Below, in pieces: positions 1 to 10,321 of a stretch of 64,000 nucleotides of DNA. A model generated the notes under the pieces. The model worked only from the letters and a program-made list of their open reading frames with translations, was not told the origin of the DNA and did not search any database. The position numbers were made by a program, and so were the translations under genes. The DNA is from Ryuthela nishihirai (taxonomy: Eukaryota; Arthropoda; Arachnida; Araneae; Heptathelidae), in assembly GCA_038380435.1 (NCBI GenBank), contig JAWZYU010000024.1, positions 52,662,613-52,726,612 of the forward strand, given 5' to 3'. The stretch's first letter is position 1. The number at the start of each line of letters is the position of its first letter.

Positions 1-169
1 GAAATCAAATGATCAAAAACATCGTGCCATTTGATCAGTTTTTGATGATTCTAAGGTTAATTTTAACCTGACAGATCGACATATTTGGCAGTACATGAGT
101 TTATACATGGTATATTATTCCCAAATTCAATAGATTGGTAAATGTGAATCAAATTTTTCCCCTTTCTGC

Positions 170-342
170 GTTGGGTTGGGTTGTTTTACCTCTGAGCGGC
201 ACTTTTTTGCACACCATGGGCTAAATGACCAGGTCACATGGACCCCGAAGGCTCAGAGAAGGTTGGGGGAGGGCACCCACTGGAACAGCGTTGGGAGACA
301 GATGGTAGCCTCCCGTCAAGGCCATCCAGCGTGTTCTTTAAA
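170..342 (-). mobile_element. SINE-A, 5'-truncated 3' half, part of a dimer
   Basis: On the minus strand this runs from TTAAAGAACACGCTGG to the CCCAACCCAA tail, the last about 170 bp of SINE-A. It directly follows the tail of a complete copy (343-726) with no host bases between. The pair as a whole, not each part, is flanked by the 12-nt repeat TCCCCTTTCTGC (158-169 and 727-738). A spurious 143-codon plus-strand frame runs through both. Confidence 0.9.
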
Positions 343-726
343 GTTGGGTTGTTTTACCTCTGAGCGGCACTTTTTTGCACACAATGGGCTAAATGACCAG
401 GTCACAAGGACCCCGAAGGCTCAGAGAAGGTTGGGGGAGGGGACCCACTGGAACAGCTGTTGGGAGACAGATGGTAGCCTCCCGTCAAAGCCACCCAGCG
501 TGTTCTTTAACGTGCACAGGGTATGGCTCTCCCGAATACTGGGCCACGGCTTAACGTCCCATCCGACGGACGGCGGCCTTTCCAAGCCCATCGGTGTCCC
601 CTACTGACCGTGGGCAGGGCGGGGAATTTTGCGGAGATAAATCTCAACGCTGACCCAGCTGGGACTCGAACCTGGGAACTACAGATTACGAGCCTGGCAC
701 GCTACCGACTGCGCCACCCGCGCCCC
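343..726 (-). mobile_element. SINE-A, full length, part of a dimer
   Basis: Complete element on the minus strand. The tRNA-like head (A box TGGCNCAGTCGG, B box GGTTCGAGTCC) is at the right end, the conserved middle follows (GACGTTAAGCCGT, then GTGCACGTTAAAGAACAC), and the tail AAAACAACCCAA is at the left. It is nearly identical to the other young copies in the window. Confidence 0.93.
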
Positions 727-738
727 TCCCCTTTCTGC

Positions 739-1690
739 CTTTCTGCTTCGGGTTCTATGGAAGAGGGTGGTGAATGCCTTCACCTCATAGAGTTGCCAAT
801 GCTCACAGGCGGAGAACTTTATACTGAAGCTTTTTATTGATAAATCTTTTACTATTAATAGCATAGACTTGTTAAATTAACAACTAGCATTGAACATAGC
901 ATATATTTTAAGGATCAGAATCGAATTGTCTTTGCAAAACTTAAGGTAATAGAATATTTTTGTACATGAGAAATATGGCGTATTGTTAGTTATGGCGCAT
1001 TTCAGCATTTACATGTTTAAATAGCGCTATATAAAGTAGTACATAATAGACAATAGACCCAATTCTCAGAGAGTATAATGAACTAACGATAAAATTACAA
1101 TTATTATTTTCACAACACTGCTCTCTACCGTTTCGCTCAATCGATAACCTAGTGTATAGAAGTAAAGGTCAGTTAGTAGTATGCAGTGGCTTTAAAGCAT
1201 TTCGAAGTAGTAAGTAAATAACAGGTAACAATTTAGGCAGTCAAATAAAGACTTGCGAAATACCCGGTGTGAAATTATAGATCTTTTAGGACTGAAATTT
1301 GTAATTTAAGTACGATGCCGTGTCAAAAATTTAGATTCTGTTTTACAAGTTCTGAAATAAGGAAATCTTTATTGTAGATTCGGATTTTATCACGATTTGC
1401 TTACAAAAAGGTTTCACAAACATTTTCAAACCAAAAAGCCGATAGATAAATTATGCGACACCCTAGTGAGTAAAACAATTTTCACATCACGTCTTGATTA
1501 CTTTCAAAATGAGTAAGAAGTATTAGAATAGGCTTTTAAGGAGAAATATGAGTCTGTTTTGATACATATATTGTTTCAACTTTTGAAACTCTTTAAATAC
1601 TAAACAAATGTTGTTAAAGATCAATATGTCGAGAGATGTGACTAAGATCTTTAACTTATCATCAGTGACTTTGCACTGATATATATTAAT
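739..1690. other. AT-rich stretch, nothing recognised
   Basis: No open frame of interest, no recognisable repeat and no splice-flanked coding signal seen. Confidence 0.6.
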
Positions 1691-1828
1691 AAATAAATTA
1701 CCCCTGAATCAGCTACTTGCGACGAAAGTCTGATAGGAGCCTGCTGGTATAATACGCCATAAAGAATGTCTGTGAGGAAAGCGAGCTCTCTTTCCACTAA
1801 TCTGCAGCCAAGCACGCTAACCACTCAG
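1691..1828 (-). mobile_element. SINE-B, diverged copy
   Basis: Minus-strand remnant: a tail side close to AAATTACCCCTGAATCAGC, the GTCTGATAGGAGCCTG block, and the head relic AGCCAAGCACGCTAACCACT (reverse of AGTGGTTAGCGTGCTTGGCT). Much of the middle matches other SINE-B copies with many substitutions. Confidence 0.75.
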
Positions 1829-2228
1829 AAAACCTTTATTTCCTATTGTTTCGAGAAATATATTAAAGATAATTAGAATTTAAACATTTCAGTTTGTTTC
1901 TATTTGCAATAGCTAAATATATCATCTGAAAACTCGGCGGAAATTTCTGTAGGGTGCACTGGAATAAGTCATTATTGTGTAATCCTTTACTTAAAGGCAC
2001 CACCCCTGAAATCAGAATATTGAATAGTTTTATTTGGGGGGGAGAGGAGGGGATTAAAATTGTCTGTAATTTCATGCTTAGTTCCTTTGCAAATTTTTGT
2101 GTAACAGGAACAAGGGGTCATAGCGTGTAAAAGAATAGTCAAGCAGTTGAGATGCCTGCCGCTAGGTGGCACTAATCCATAGAGATTCTTTTTTTCTATA
2201 GCTACGTTTTTAGTTATTTTTTTTTTCC

Positions 2229-2272
2229 TCAAGCAGCTGCTTGCCATGTAGGTCTGAGATAGCTATCAATAT
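2229..2272 (-). mobile_element. SINE-B 3' end fragment
   Basis: CTCAAGCAGCTGCTTGCCA followed by GTAGGTCTGA matches the 3' end of SINE-B on the minus strand. The rest of the element is missing. The remainder of 1829-2586 shows nothing recognisable. Confidence 0.6.
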
Positions 2273-2773
2273 AACTCACCATAGAGATCACCTAAGGGAG
2301 GCTAAACTGAGCCATAATTATCATTTTATTTTGAAAAGCTATTTACGCGCAATCTGTAGATGGAAGCTTTGAATTGATATGGGCCAGTATTCCCTCTGCG
2401 CGAGGGTTTTACAGTCTATTAATATATGCACTGAATTGACAAAATTGTTTACCCTTCTTGATTTTCAGTTTGTTTCTATTTGCCATAATCTTACTAAACA
2501 TTTTGATGTTTGTTTAATTTTTTGACTTATAAAGTTATTGTGGAAAAATGAGATTGAAGGAAAGAACGAACTCAAATCTGGTTATACGAGGGGCGTTCAT
2601 AAAGTTCTTGACATGCATCTGCAGAACAGAAACCATTGTACTTAACAAAACTTTTACTGTTCTTCAAAACACTTCCCTCCAGCATCTATGTAAAGTTGCA
2701 GACCTCTACGCTAATTCTGGAAAACTTGGTAGTACTCCTGTTGGTGAATACTCCGCAATTTTGAATGAACGCA

Positions 2774-3778
2774 TTATGCAAGGTTTCGCACCCTTGAAAA
2801 AAAGGCTTCCCAGCTAGTTTCTTTTAAATTTTTGGAAGAACCGAAAAACGCGTGGTGCAAGGTCGGGTGAATATACAGGATAGGGTAGCTGTTTGGTCTC
2901 TTCCTGCTCCAGATAGGTCGTAACTTGCAGGGTTTTGTGAGCACTGACATTGTCATGAAGAAGTTCCCTTGACACGCCTGTTATCGGACGAACCATTTTG
3001 GGCAAAACAATGTTGATTAGTATTAACCATTTTGTCAGGTAAGGTGTCCACTGCTACCACTCCTTGGGAATTGAAGAAAATTGTGAACATCCTCTTCCTT
3101 GAGCAAAAATCTTGTCGAAGGATTTGGGGATGCGGTTCATATTCCGTGACCCAAACATAGTTGTCGATCTTTCTGGCAGTTACATAATAATAAAAACCAT
3201 GTCTCATCATCATTTTGATAATGTCTATTAATCGTTTGGGGCCACTAGGTACAAACATTGCCAGCATCTCCTTGCGCAAATCGACTCTAGCCCTTTCTTG
3301 CTGTGCTATCTAGATCCATATAGATCTTTCGTACCTTTAAATGTTGATGAATAATTGTTTCCACACTGCCAATCGACACACTGACATCCAAACTTATTAC
3401 CTGAACTATGATGTGTGGATTTTCCTTAATGAGTTCACGAACAGCAGCAGTGATTCTCTTGTTCAATGTCTAACTTCGGTTTTCCTGCATGAGGGTGGTC
3501 TTTGGAACTCTGCCGTCCTTCTCCGAATTTATGCTTCCATCCGTAATAGTGCCATATGAACAGGTATGATCCCCATATACTTATGGTAAATCGGCATGAA
3601 TTTTTTTCGCATCGTCCCCAAGTTGCATCCTTGTGAAAATGTAAAATCTTTCCCCGTCTTTAGTAAAGCCCATAGCAACAACGTACATATTTCGCAGACC
3701 GAACTTTACGCGCCGCCAGCGAAGAGAGAAATGATGATACGACATTTGTTTTAAACACGTAACGACAAGTTTAGACAA
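2774..3778 (-). pseudogene. mariner transposase remains
   Basis: Read on the minus strand from about 3778 to 2774 in three frames. An N-terminal block (GFTKDGERFYIFTRMQL, then DDAKKIHADLP) resembles the mariner HTH. The middle is stop-ridden. A C-terminal block carries LLHDNVSAHKTL (second catalytic Asp) and PVYSPDLAPRVF (third Asp of DD34D). The N-terminal part is close to the SINE-A insertion point. No functional product can be made. Confidence 0.82.
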
Positions 3779-3783
3779 ACTTT

Positions 3784-4169
3784 TGGGGGCGGGGGTGGCT
3801 CAGTCGGTAGCGCGCCAGGCTCGTAATCTGTAGTTCCCAAGTTCGAGTCCCAGCTGGCTCAGCGTTACGATTTATCTCCGCAAAATTTCCCCGCCCTGCC
3901 CACGGTCAATAGGGGACACCGATGGGCTTGAAAAGGCCGCCGTCCGTCGGATGGGACGTTAAGCCGTGGCCCCGTGTGCGGGAGAGCCATACCCTGTGCA
4001 CGTTAAAGAACACGCTGGATGGCCTTGACGGGAGGCTACCATCTGTCTCCCAACAGCTGTTCCAGTGGGTCCCCTCCCCCAACCTTCTCTGAGCCTTCGG
4101 GGTCCTTGTGACCTGGCCATTTAGCCCATGGTGTGCAAAAAAGTGCCGCTCAGAGGTAAAACAATCCAA
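3784..4169 (+). mobile_element. SINE-A, full length, inside the mariner
   Basis: Complete plus-strand copy flanked by a perfect 13-nt TSD, TTAGACAAACTTT (3771-3783 and 4170-4182). Head, conserved middle and AAAACAATCCAAT tail are all present. It inserted after the mariner had landed. Confidence 0.95.
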
Positions 4170-4263
4170 TTAGACAAACTTTCAAATAAGTCGTAGCTCG
4201 CTAACTTCGGAGGAATGAGTGCAAATCTACAAACACGTGTCAAGAACTTTTTGAATGCCCTCA

Positions 4264-5195
4264 TCTTGATTTTAAACAATATTTAGTATTGAAAGACTTA
4301 TGAATGATAGTACAGTTAATTGCGCTTCGCCTGTTAAATGTTCTGGCTTTTACTGGGTTTTTTTCGTATGAACCTAATATTCATAAAAATGAATTTTTTT
4401 TAACATTGATGTAAGTGTTGCACTTAACTCCAATCCTTTTAACCATTGCAGTTTTAAGGCTTTTTTTAATTTGTTATTCGAGCGACATAGCATGAAACTT
4501 CGAATACTTTTATTTAGTGGCTTATAGTGATATCAAATCAATGATGAATTCTTTGACGCGATCTTTATTCTTCATTTATTCTTTATCTACTATAATTTTT
4601 TTTCCCGCGAAACTCATTAGAATATGTTTCTGTGAGACGTGATATTTAACCTATCTTTTAATCATGCAGTTTAGCCATGCAGCTGCTGCAGTTTACCGAT
4701 AAACTGAAGTATTGAAATTCTTCGTTTGTAGTGTACCATCTGCTGATGAAGACGGGGAGCATCAGGTTATCTGGATTGCTGCATAAATCATAAGATGTGG
4801 AGGGTGCACGAAACGCACCACCTGAATATTCAATAGAAAACATCCGATAAAATCGCAACGTGGATACATATTTGATGACTGGTTGAATTAGAATATAATG
4901 ATGACGTCTGTAAACCGTACTGAACAGATGCTATGCACGTGAAAGAATTAATGTGCATGCTCAGAAAAACTGCTTTGTTAACAAAGATTTTCTTCATAAT
5001 CATATGTTTATCTCTTGCTATGACAGCGAATATATAAATTTTTAAAATGTTGCATTCTTAAATGATATTTTAGAAACATTTTTGTATGGTTTTATCATAA
5101 AAATTAACTATATAAAGAATGAAATAATAGGAAATCACAGATATGCATCTGTTGGTGATACGTTGAATAAACATACATGTATACATACAAAATCT
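4264..5195. other. AT-rich stretch, nothing recognised
   Basis: No recognisable gene or repeat. Short frames here look random. Confidence 0.6.
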
Positions 5196-5325
5196 TCATG
5201 CAGCCATGGGCTACGGAATTTCTACCAGATTGTAAAATTATCATTAGTCGGGTGGGATCTGAACCTATGACCTTCAGATAACATGTCAGGTGCTCTGACC
5301 GTTGAGCTACCGACCGCCGAATAAT
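5196..5325 (-). mobile_element. SINE-C: tRNA-headed SINE with an RTE-like 3' tail
   Basis: On the minus strand a tRNA-like head carries an A box (GTAGCTCAACGGTCAGAGCA) and a B box (GGTTCAGATCC). After a short body the element ends CCGTAGCCCATGGCTGCATGA. That end matches the 3' terminus of the RTE LINE in this window (TCCGTAGCCCATGGCTGCTTGA), so SINE-C probably uses the RTE machinery. The head lacks a convincing acceptor stem, so it is not a tRNA gene. Confidence 0.75.
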
Positions 5326-5847
5326 CATCCTAAAAAATCAATATTTTATTATTATATTATTAATTACAGTGATTGAATCGTTGAAATCTTTTTGCCATAT
5401 ACCTTTTAGAAAGAGATGTGTATGAAAGTTTTAAATAATTTGGAGATAATTTTTACAGACTTTTTACTCAAAACGCATAGTTGAAACTGCTGCTATAAAA
5501 CTCTTAAGACACAACTGATCTTATCTGAATCTAATAGTTAACAAACCATATTGCTTGTTCCCTTTTCATTTTGGAATCATCGTGATGTCCAGAAGTAGGT
5601 GATGAACAAGGCAATTGAAAATTTAAGAAACTTTCTATTTTGTAGCGGCTTGTACAACTGAAATGAGATCCAAATCCATCATTTTGAGCATTGATCATGT
5701 AACTTGTAGCGTGAATTGTATTATTCTTTAAAGGGATTGTGTTCCTCGTACAGCGTTACGACTTAACAATTTGAAGAGTAATTCTAAGTTTGCCGTATGC
5801 TTTCAAGAACTGTGCGAAATGCTAATATTAGCTTTTCTCATTTACTA
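5326..5847. other. AT-rich stretch, nothing recognised
   Basis: No gene or known repeat seen before the Tc1 terminal repeat. Confidence 0.6.
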
Positions 5848-7326
5848 CACTGCTCACAAAAATTAGGGGATATTTCAAAATGAATATGAAGCGATAAAAA
5901 AAGAAGCGTTTGAATTTTTGTTATTAAACAAAAACAGCAGAAAAGCAAACGACAAGTCAAAGAAAGTTTTTTCATTATGCAAATGAGATGTAAACTCAAT
6001 TGTCGTGATTGAGTAGCAAGTGACATATTGGTGGGGGTAAACAGAAGCATGTCAAACTGGACGAGAGTGGCACACATTGACTGTTCAGTAGGGTGTATGG
6101 TCACCCAAGACTGCCAAAACACACTGACAACGATGGGGCATGGACAGGATCAGAATGTCCAGCAGTTCTTGTGGGATTCTCTGCAACTCTTGCTCCAGGG
6201 CAACTTCCAGCTCAAGAAGTGTTGTGGGAGGCATTGGACGGTTTGCCAGACGTCTTCCCAGTGCATCCCAAGCATGTTCAATGGGATTCAGGTCTGGAGA
6301 ACGTGAATGCCAGTCCATGCGTTTGATTCCTGCCTCCTGAAGCATGTTGTTGACGAGATGCGCACGGTGGGGCTTTGTATTATCGTCCATGAAAAGAAAG
6401 TTGTTTCCAACTGCTCCAGCATAGGGTACCACTATAGGGTGCAGGACCTCATCTCGATATCTGACAGCAGTCAGCGATCCGTTTCTGATGACGTGGAGGT
6501 CGGTACGACCACCAATGCTGATGCCAGCCCACACCATGATTCCACCACCACCGAAGGAGTCCCTTTCTCGCATGAAACGTGGATTCTCCCGTGTTCCTCG
6601 TTCACGCCAGATCAGGACACGATGATTGTCAGGCTGCAGACTGAACGGTGACTCATCAGAGAAGAGGACAATTGACCACCCATCATGGGTCCAATGACGA
6701 TGCTCATCAGCCCACCTACTACGGGTTCTACGGTGTTCAGCAGATAACGGAATGCATACCATTGGTCGCCGGGCATGCAGTCCAACACGATGGAACCGAT
6801 TTCGTATGGTCTGGGTGCATATCCGTCGTCTAGTGGCAGCAAAAAACTATCCCCGCAGCTCTGTTGCATTGCTGCGCCTGTTCCTTCATGCCAATAAGGT
6901 CAAGTAGCGGTCATCTCTTGCTGTTGTGGCAGATGGGCGACCCTGCCCTCGTCTTCGTACTGTGCCAATTTCTTGAAAGCGATTCCACAGTCTGCTAATC
7001 ACGCTTTGGGATGTTCCAAGTGTTTTGCCACTGTCGTCTATGTTTGACCAGCTTCAAGACGTCCTATGGCTCTCCAGGCTTCGCATTCGGGCAAATCGTG
7101 TTGCAGGGGCATTGCAAAGGGCTGGGAAATTGCAGGATGTGCAGATACTCCAGTACTTTCAGCCTTTTGTATAGTGCATTTTCACCAATGAAATTAAAGT
7201 TGGTTTTGCATCTTATTTGCATAATCGAACAACTTTCTTTGACTTGTCGTTTGCTTTTCTGATGTTCTTGTTTAATAAAAAAGAAAATCAAATGCTTCTT
7301 TTTTTATTGCTTCATATTCATATTCT
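5848..7326 (-). mobile_element. Tc1-like transposon, right terminus truncated
   Basis: The left end is TA followed by CACTGCTCACAAAAATTAGG. About 160 bp of inverted repeat is shared by 5870-6000 and 7190-7320 (GAATATGAAGCGATAAAAAA against TTTTTTATTGCTTCATATTC). The right copy stops before the last 25 or so bases, so the terminal CACTG motif is missing there. The transposase gene fills the interior on the minus strand. Loss of one terminus alone would immobilise the element. Confidence 0.9.
6085..7060 (-). pseudogene. Tc1-family transposase, near-complete but broken
   Basis: The open part 6085-6762 (225 codons) holds the catalytic core: FSDES (Asp36), FMDDNTKPH (Asp127) and SPDLNPIEHAW (Glu162). 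Exactly 34 residues separate the last two, i.e. DD34E of the Tc1 family. The same frame continues upstream with RRRICTQTIRNRFHRVGL but meets a TAG near 6848 and a TGA near 6885. The latter looks like CGA decayed to TGA, and upstream of it the HTH (KTLGTSQSVISRLWNRFQEI) is intact. The catalytic residues are complete, so decay is recent compared with the other Tc1 relics here. The ATG at 6762 is internal, not the native start. Confidence 0.88.
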
Positions 7327-7375
7327 AACCATCTCCATCATAAAGATATGCCTATTTGGCATGAGTAAAGAACAA

Positions 7376-7830
7376 AATATATAAGTAAACCACCCTTGGG
7401 TGGGCCCCTAAGGGCAAACATAAGAAAAGCTAAAAATAGCAATTAAAGTTGTATAAGAAACCTAAAACGGGTAAGTCACCTCAGAGAACGCTACCGTTTT
7501 AGGCCTCTTGTACTTTTTCAAAACAGTATGATTGTAAATAATCAGAGAAGAAATAATCTCATTGGGATTATTGCTTTACACCCTCAAAAAATCTTTTTAA
7601 GGTGCGTTTTATATGTGTATATATATATATGGTCGATGCTCAGGTCTTTATGAAGTTGTCTGCTAGTGACAAACCAGGGGGCATCGGCCGCAGTTCTCAA
7701 AATCTTGTTCTGTAAGACCTGAATCTTACGAATATTGGTGGGTGTAGAATTCTCCCATATGGGTGAAGCATAGAGAATCACTGGTCTGATGATCATATCA
7801 TAAAGTAAAAGCTTATGATCAATCATTAAA
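7376..7830 (-). mobile_element. Jockey-type LINE, 3' fragment
   Basis: The minus-strand frame 7584-7826 reads LLLYDMIIRPVILYASPIWE, then NIRKIQVLQNKILRTAADAP and LHKDLSI. This is the C-terminal region after the reverse transcriptase domain of Jockey-clade elements (family pattern RPxxxYxxPxW and KxQxxQNKxLR). The 3' side (7376-7583) would be the untranslated tail. The endonuclease and RT core are absent, consistent with 5' truncation. Confidence 0.72.
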
Positions 7831-7959
7831 ATGAAATTTCTCCTAAAGTGGGCCTAGCTGGCCCCTCATTGAATTGACTTTGAAGAAGTAGTGCTCTTCT
7901 TTCAGAGTATGGAATACACAGCAGTAGTCATTTCAAAATTTAGGCGGTGACTAATATGA

Positions 7960-8083
7960 AATTTCTTTAACCGACAGACGAATTTTTCATTTGTAGTAAT
8001 TAGGCAAGGGTGAAAAAATCCACCCATCCGCCTTTCGGACTCGAACTCGAGATCTCCTGGTTAAGCTACAGCACAATAATCAC
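7960..8083 (-). mobile_element. SINE-D, minus-strand copy (head part)
   Basis: tRNA-like head on the minus strand with B box GAGTTCGAGTCC and A-box relic GCTGTAGCTTAACC, followed by GAAAGGCGGATGGGTGG and a body ending near TTACTACAAATGAAAAA. A related plus-strand copy begins 25 bp away, so the two lie head to head. Confidence 0.6.
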
Positions 8084-8107
8084 ATTTCTTAAGCAAGTGT
8101 GAATTGC

Positions 8108-8388
8108 CCCTGCCTTAGCTCAAATAGTAGAGTAACTAGTGCGTGACCAAGAGATCGCGAGTTCGAGTCCAGGAGGCGAATGGTTGGGGTTTTTTTCACA
8201 CTTCGATCGTACTTGGAATATTTTTACAATTTTTTTTTTTGCTTTGCATGCATATCTACTATTTACATTACGATTCAGTTTTTTGTGTAATATATCGAGT
8301 GGCGCCACAGAAATTACATATCTTAAGAACAGTGGTAAAAATGAACGACTCTACGGATTTCATTGAAATTCATAATTACTACAAATGA
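8108..8388 (+). mobile_element. SINE-D, plus-strand copy
   Basis: tRNA-like head CTTAGCTCAAATAGTAGAG (A box) and GAGTTCGAGTCC (B box), then AGGAGGCGAATGG and a body from 8204 that recurs at 9183. It ends near AATTACTACAAATGAGG, the same ending as the copy at 7960. Confidence 0.65.
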
Positions 8389-8493
8389 GGATCACTGTAA
8401 TGAGCTTCATTCCTTGGTATAAAAATTTTCAAGCCTACCTATTAGCGCTCTCTTTCTGAGGAGGAAGCGGGATAAATTTTTTAAGCATGTATA

Positions 8494-8923
8494 CAGGGTG
8501 AATCTGAAAAAGTGGGCAAAACTGTACGGGGTGGTAGAACGCAGCTATACGAGCAATATTCGTCATAGAAAGTATGGGCGGAACGCAAACGGCGAGCCGC
8601 TAGGTGGCGTTAGAAATAGTATAAAAGGGTCGGTCCTCGCACCCAACGGCATTTCTACCGTGGATTGCCGAGAGAATGGCTGGTTACACTAACCACGAAA
8701 TGGCGGATATGCACTTTGTGTACGGTGCGGCGGACGGGAATGCAAGTGAGGCACAGAGTATCTCCTCTCCTTCTTGTGTTCATTCTTTAAATGTGACAGT
8801 GGAAAACTACCTTTTAACTTCTCACCGCTTGCGTTCCGACCATACATTCTATGACGAATATTGTTCGTATAGCTGCGTTCTACCACCCCGTAAAGTTTTG
8901 CCCACTTTTTCAGATTCACCCTT
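8494..8923 (+). mobile_element. internally deleted mariner-family element with DUF4817-type start
   Basis: 430 bp bounded by TA dinucleotides and about 105-bp inverted repeats (CAGGGTGAATCTGAAAAAGT left, its complement right). Between them, a start codon at 8676 begins MAGYTNHEMADMHFVYGAAD, matching the first residues of arthropod transposases with the DUF4817 HTH. The match stops after about 27 codons, where an internal deletion joins to unrelated sequence. It is a MITE-like derivative that keeps both ends and the transposase start. Confidence 0.82.
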
Positions 8924-9182
8924 TATAGTGCTATATGCATAACAAATTATTGGGGAAATTCTATGTTATGCCAGGCGAAGACAAATTAGAAATTTCTTTG
9001 TCTTTTAAACAAGTTTTGTTTAGAGAAATTATAAAATATATTACCACTTAAGCAGTCTTTGGTAAGTCGTCTGTGAAAGAATTGGGAAAATTTTGCCTTT
9101 CCAGAATTGTCATTAGCATCCAAATTAACGCCATATCACTCACCTGTGCTTTTTACAGAACGGTTTGATTTGCATATATAGG

Positions 9183-9358
9183 CGATCGTACTTGGAATAT
9201 TTTTACATCTTTTTTTTTTGCTTTGCATGTATATCTACTACTTACATTACGATTCAGTTTTTTTTATTTAATATATCGAGTGCCGCCGCAGAAATTACAT
9301 ATTTTAAGAACAATGGTAAAAATGAACAACTCTGCGGATTTTATTGAAATTCATAACT
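9183..9358 (+). repeat. second copy of SINE-D body
   Basis: About 175 bp from CGATCGTACTTGGAATAT to GAAATTCATAA, repeating 8204-8378 at close to 90% by eye, without the tRNA-like head. Probably a 5'-truncated SINE-D copy. Confidence 0.7.
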
Positions 9359-9997
9359 GTTGTATAGATAAATCACCAATCTATAGGAAAGACGGATTTA
9401 AATTATAATCCAAGAGAGATCTTTTTGTACTCATACTAAGCTAATGCTCTGTATACAAGTTCCATTCAAATCCTTAGAGCCGTTCATTTTTACCATTTTT
9501 TTTTTTAACAAAAGGTAGTTTCTCGCTCCTCGTGGTACTCGTAGACTTTGTTTCTAATGGTTTACCGATGTTTTATCTTTGACGAGCAGTGTATATCAGC
9601 ATAATTTTACAAATGCTTGAAAATTAGTTGTACTCCTCTCACTATTTTTGTTGTACTTGTATTCTCATATTAATTGTTTTACATGTGAATGTAATAAAGA
9701 GACATCCGTCGAATTCATTTGAGCGATATATCGTTAGAGAATGCAGTATCTCTAGTAATTTCAGTTAAGAAGGTTCAAACAGTTAGAAATTCTCATCAAA
9801 CATGTTACCAAGTGCGACATTCGTAATATGTCATAAAAATATTTGTAAATTATACTTCGTTAAGTTCTTTGCACTACGTTTTTAAAGCACTAGTTATATA
9901 ATAAACATAACTATTATTCATTATGAAAATTTTAGAGTTAAATATTTCGGGCCCATTTATTCCCAACGTTTCTTTAATAGTCTTTCAAAAAAAAATG
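9359..9997. other. AT-rich stretch, nothing recognised
   Basis: No gene or repeat family seen. Confidence 0.55.
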
Positions 9998-10005
9998 GTC
10001 AGTAG

Positions 10006-10288
10006 CAGGGCCGGATCTGGGGGGTGCATACCAACCCTCCTTTTCAAAACATTAATAATGGTAAAAGAGGCAAAAAATTATTAATCTTTTTTTTTAATTT
10101 AATGAATTTTTCAAGAAATTTTTTGAAGACAGGTAAAACAGAGGGGGAAATGTTATACTGCATCGGAAATCGAGGCCATTGGCCCTATCTTTTACACTTT
10201 TTTCTGCTCGATTATGTTTCTTGCCCTTCCACCCCCCCCCCCCCCCTCGATTTTCCTGCCCAATGCCAATTCCTTGGATCCGGTCCTG
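10006..10288 (+). mobile_element. repeat family X (hAT-like ends), complete copy
   Basis: Begins CAGGGCCGGATCTGG and ends GGATCCGGTCCTG, an inverted repeat of about 12 bp typical of hAT-type termini. The interior holds AAGAGGCAAAAAATTATTAA, AGAGGGGGAAATGTTATACT and a run of C (about 10231-10247). Related copies lie at 26.85-26.94 and 53.31-53.83 kb. No clear 8-bp TSD is visible, so the class is tentative. Confidence 0.6.
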
Positions 10289-10321
10289 CCCAATGGCATA
10301 TTAACTTTTTCCAATCTTATA

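Larger units (their letters stand above)
2587..4263 (-). mobile_element. mariner (Mos1/irritans-like) relic, interrupted by SINE-A
   Basis: Imperfect terminal repeats CGAGGGGCGTTCATAAAG (left) and TGAGGGCATTCAAAAAG (reverse of right), both followed by TTCTTGACA, bound the element, with TA beside the left end. Without the nested SINE (3784-4169) it is about 1.28 kb, the usual mariner length. Minus-strand frames give N-terminal helix-turn-helix remains (about 3581-3778) and the catalytic-core remains HDNVSAHKTL and YSPDLAPRVF (2814-3005), matching the HDNARPH and YSPDLAP motifs of DD34D mariners. Stops and frameshifts throughout make it inactive. Confidence 0.88.

Noticed and set aside
176..607. 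143-codon plus-strand protein with an internal repeat
   Set aside because: The repeat is the SINE-A dimer itself; the frame is antisense SINE sequence.
3785..3860. tRNA genes at the SINE-A, -B, -C, -D and -E heads
   Set aside because: A and B boxes are present but acceptor stems do not pair, and each is followed by a SINE body and tail with TSDs.
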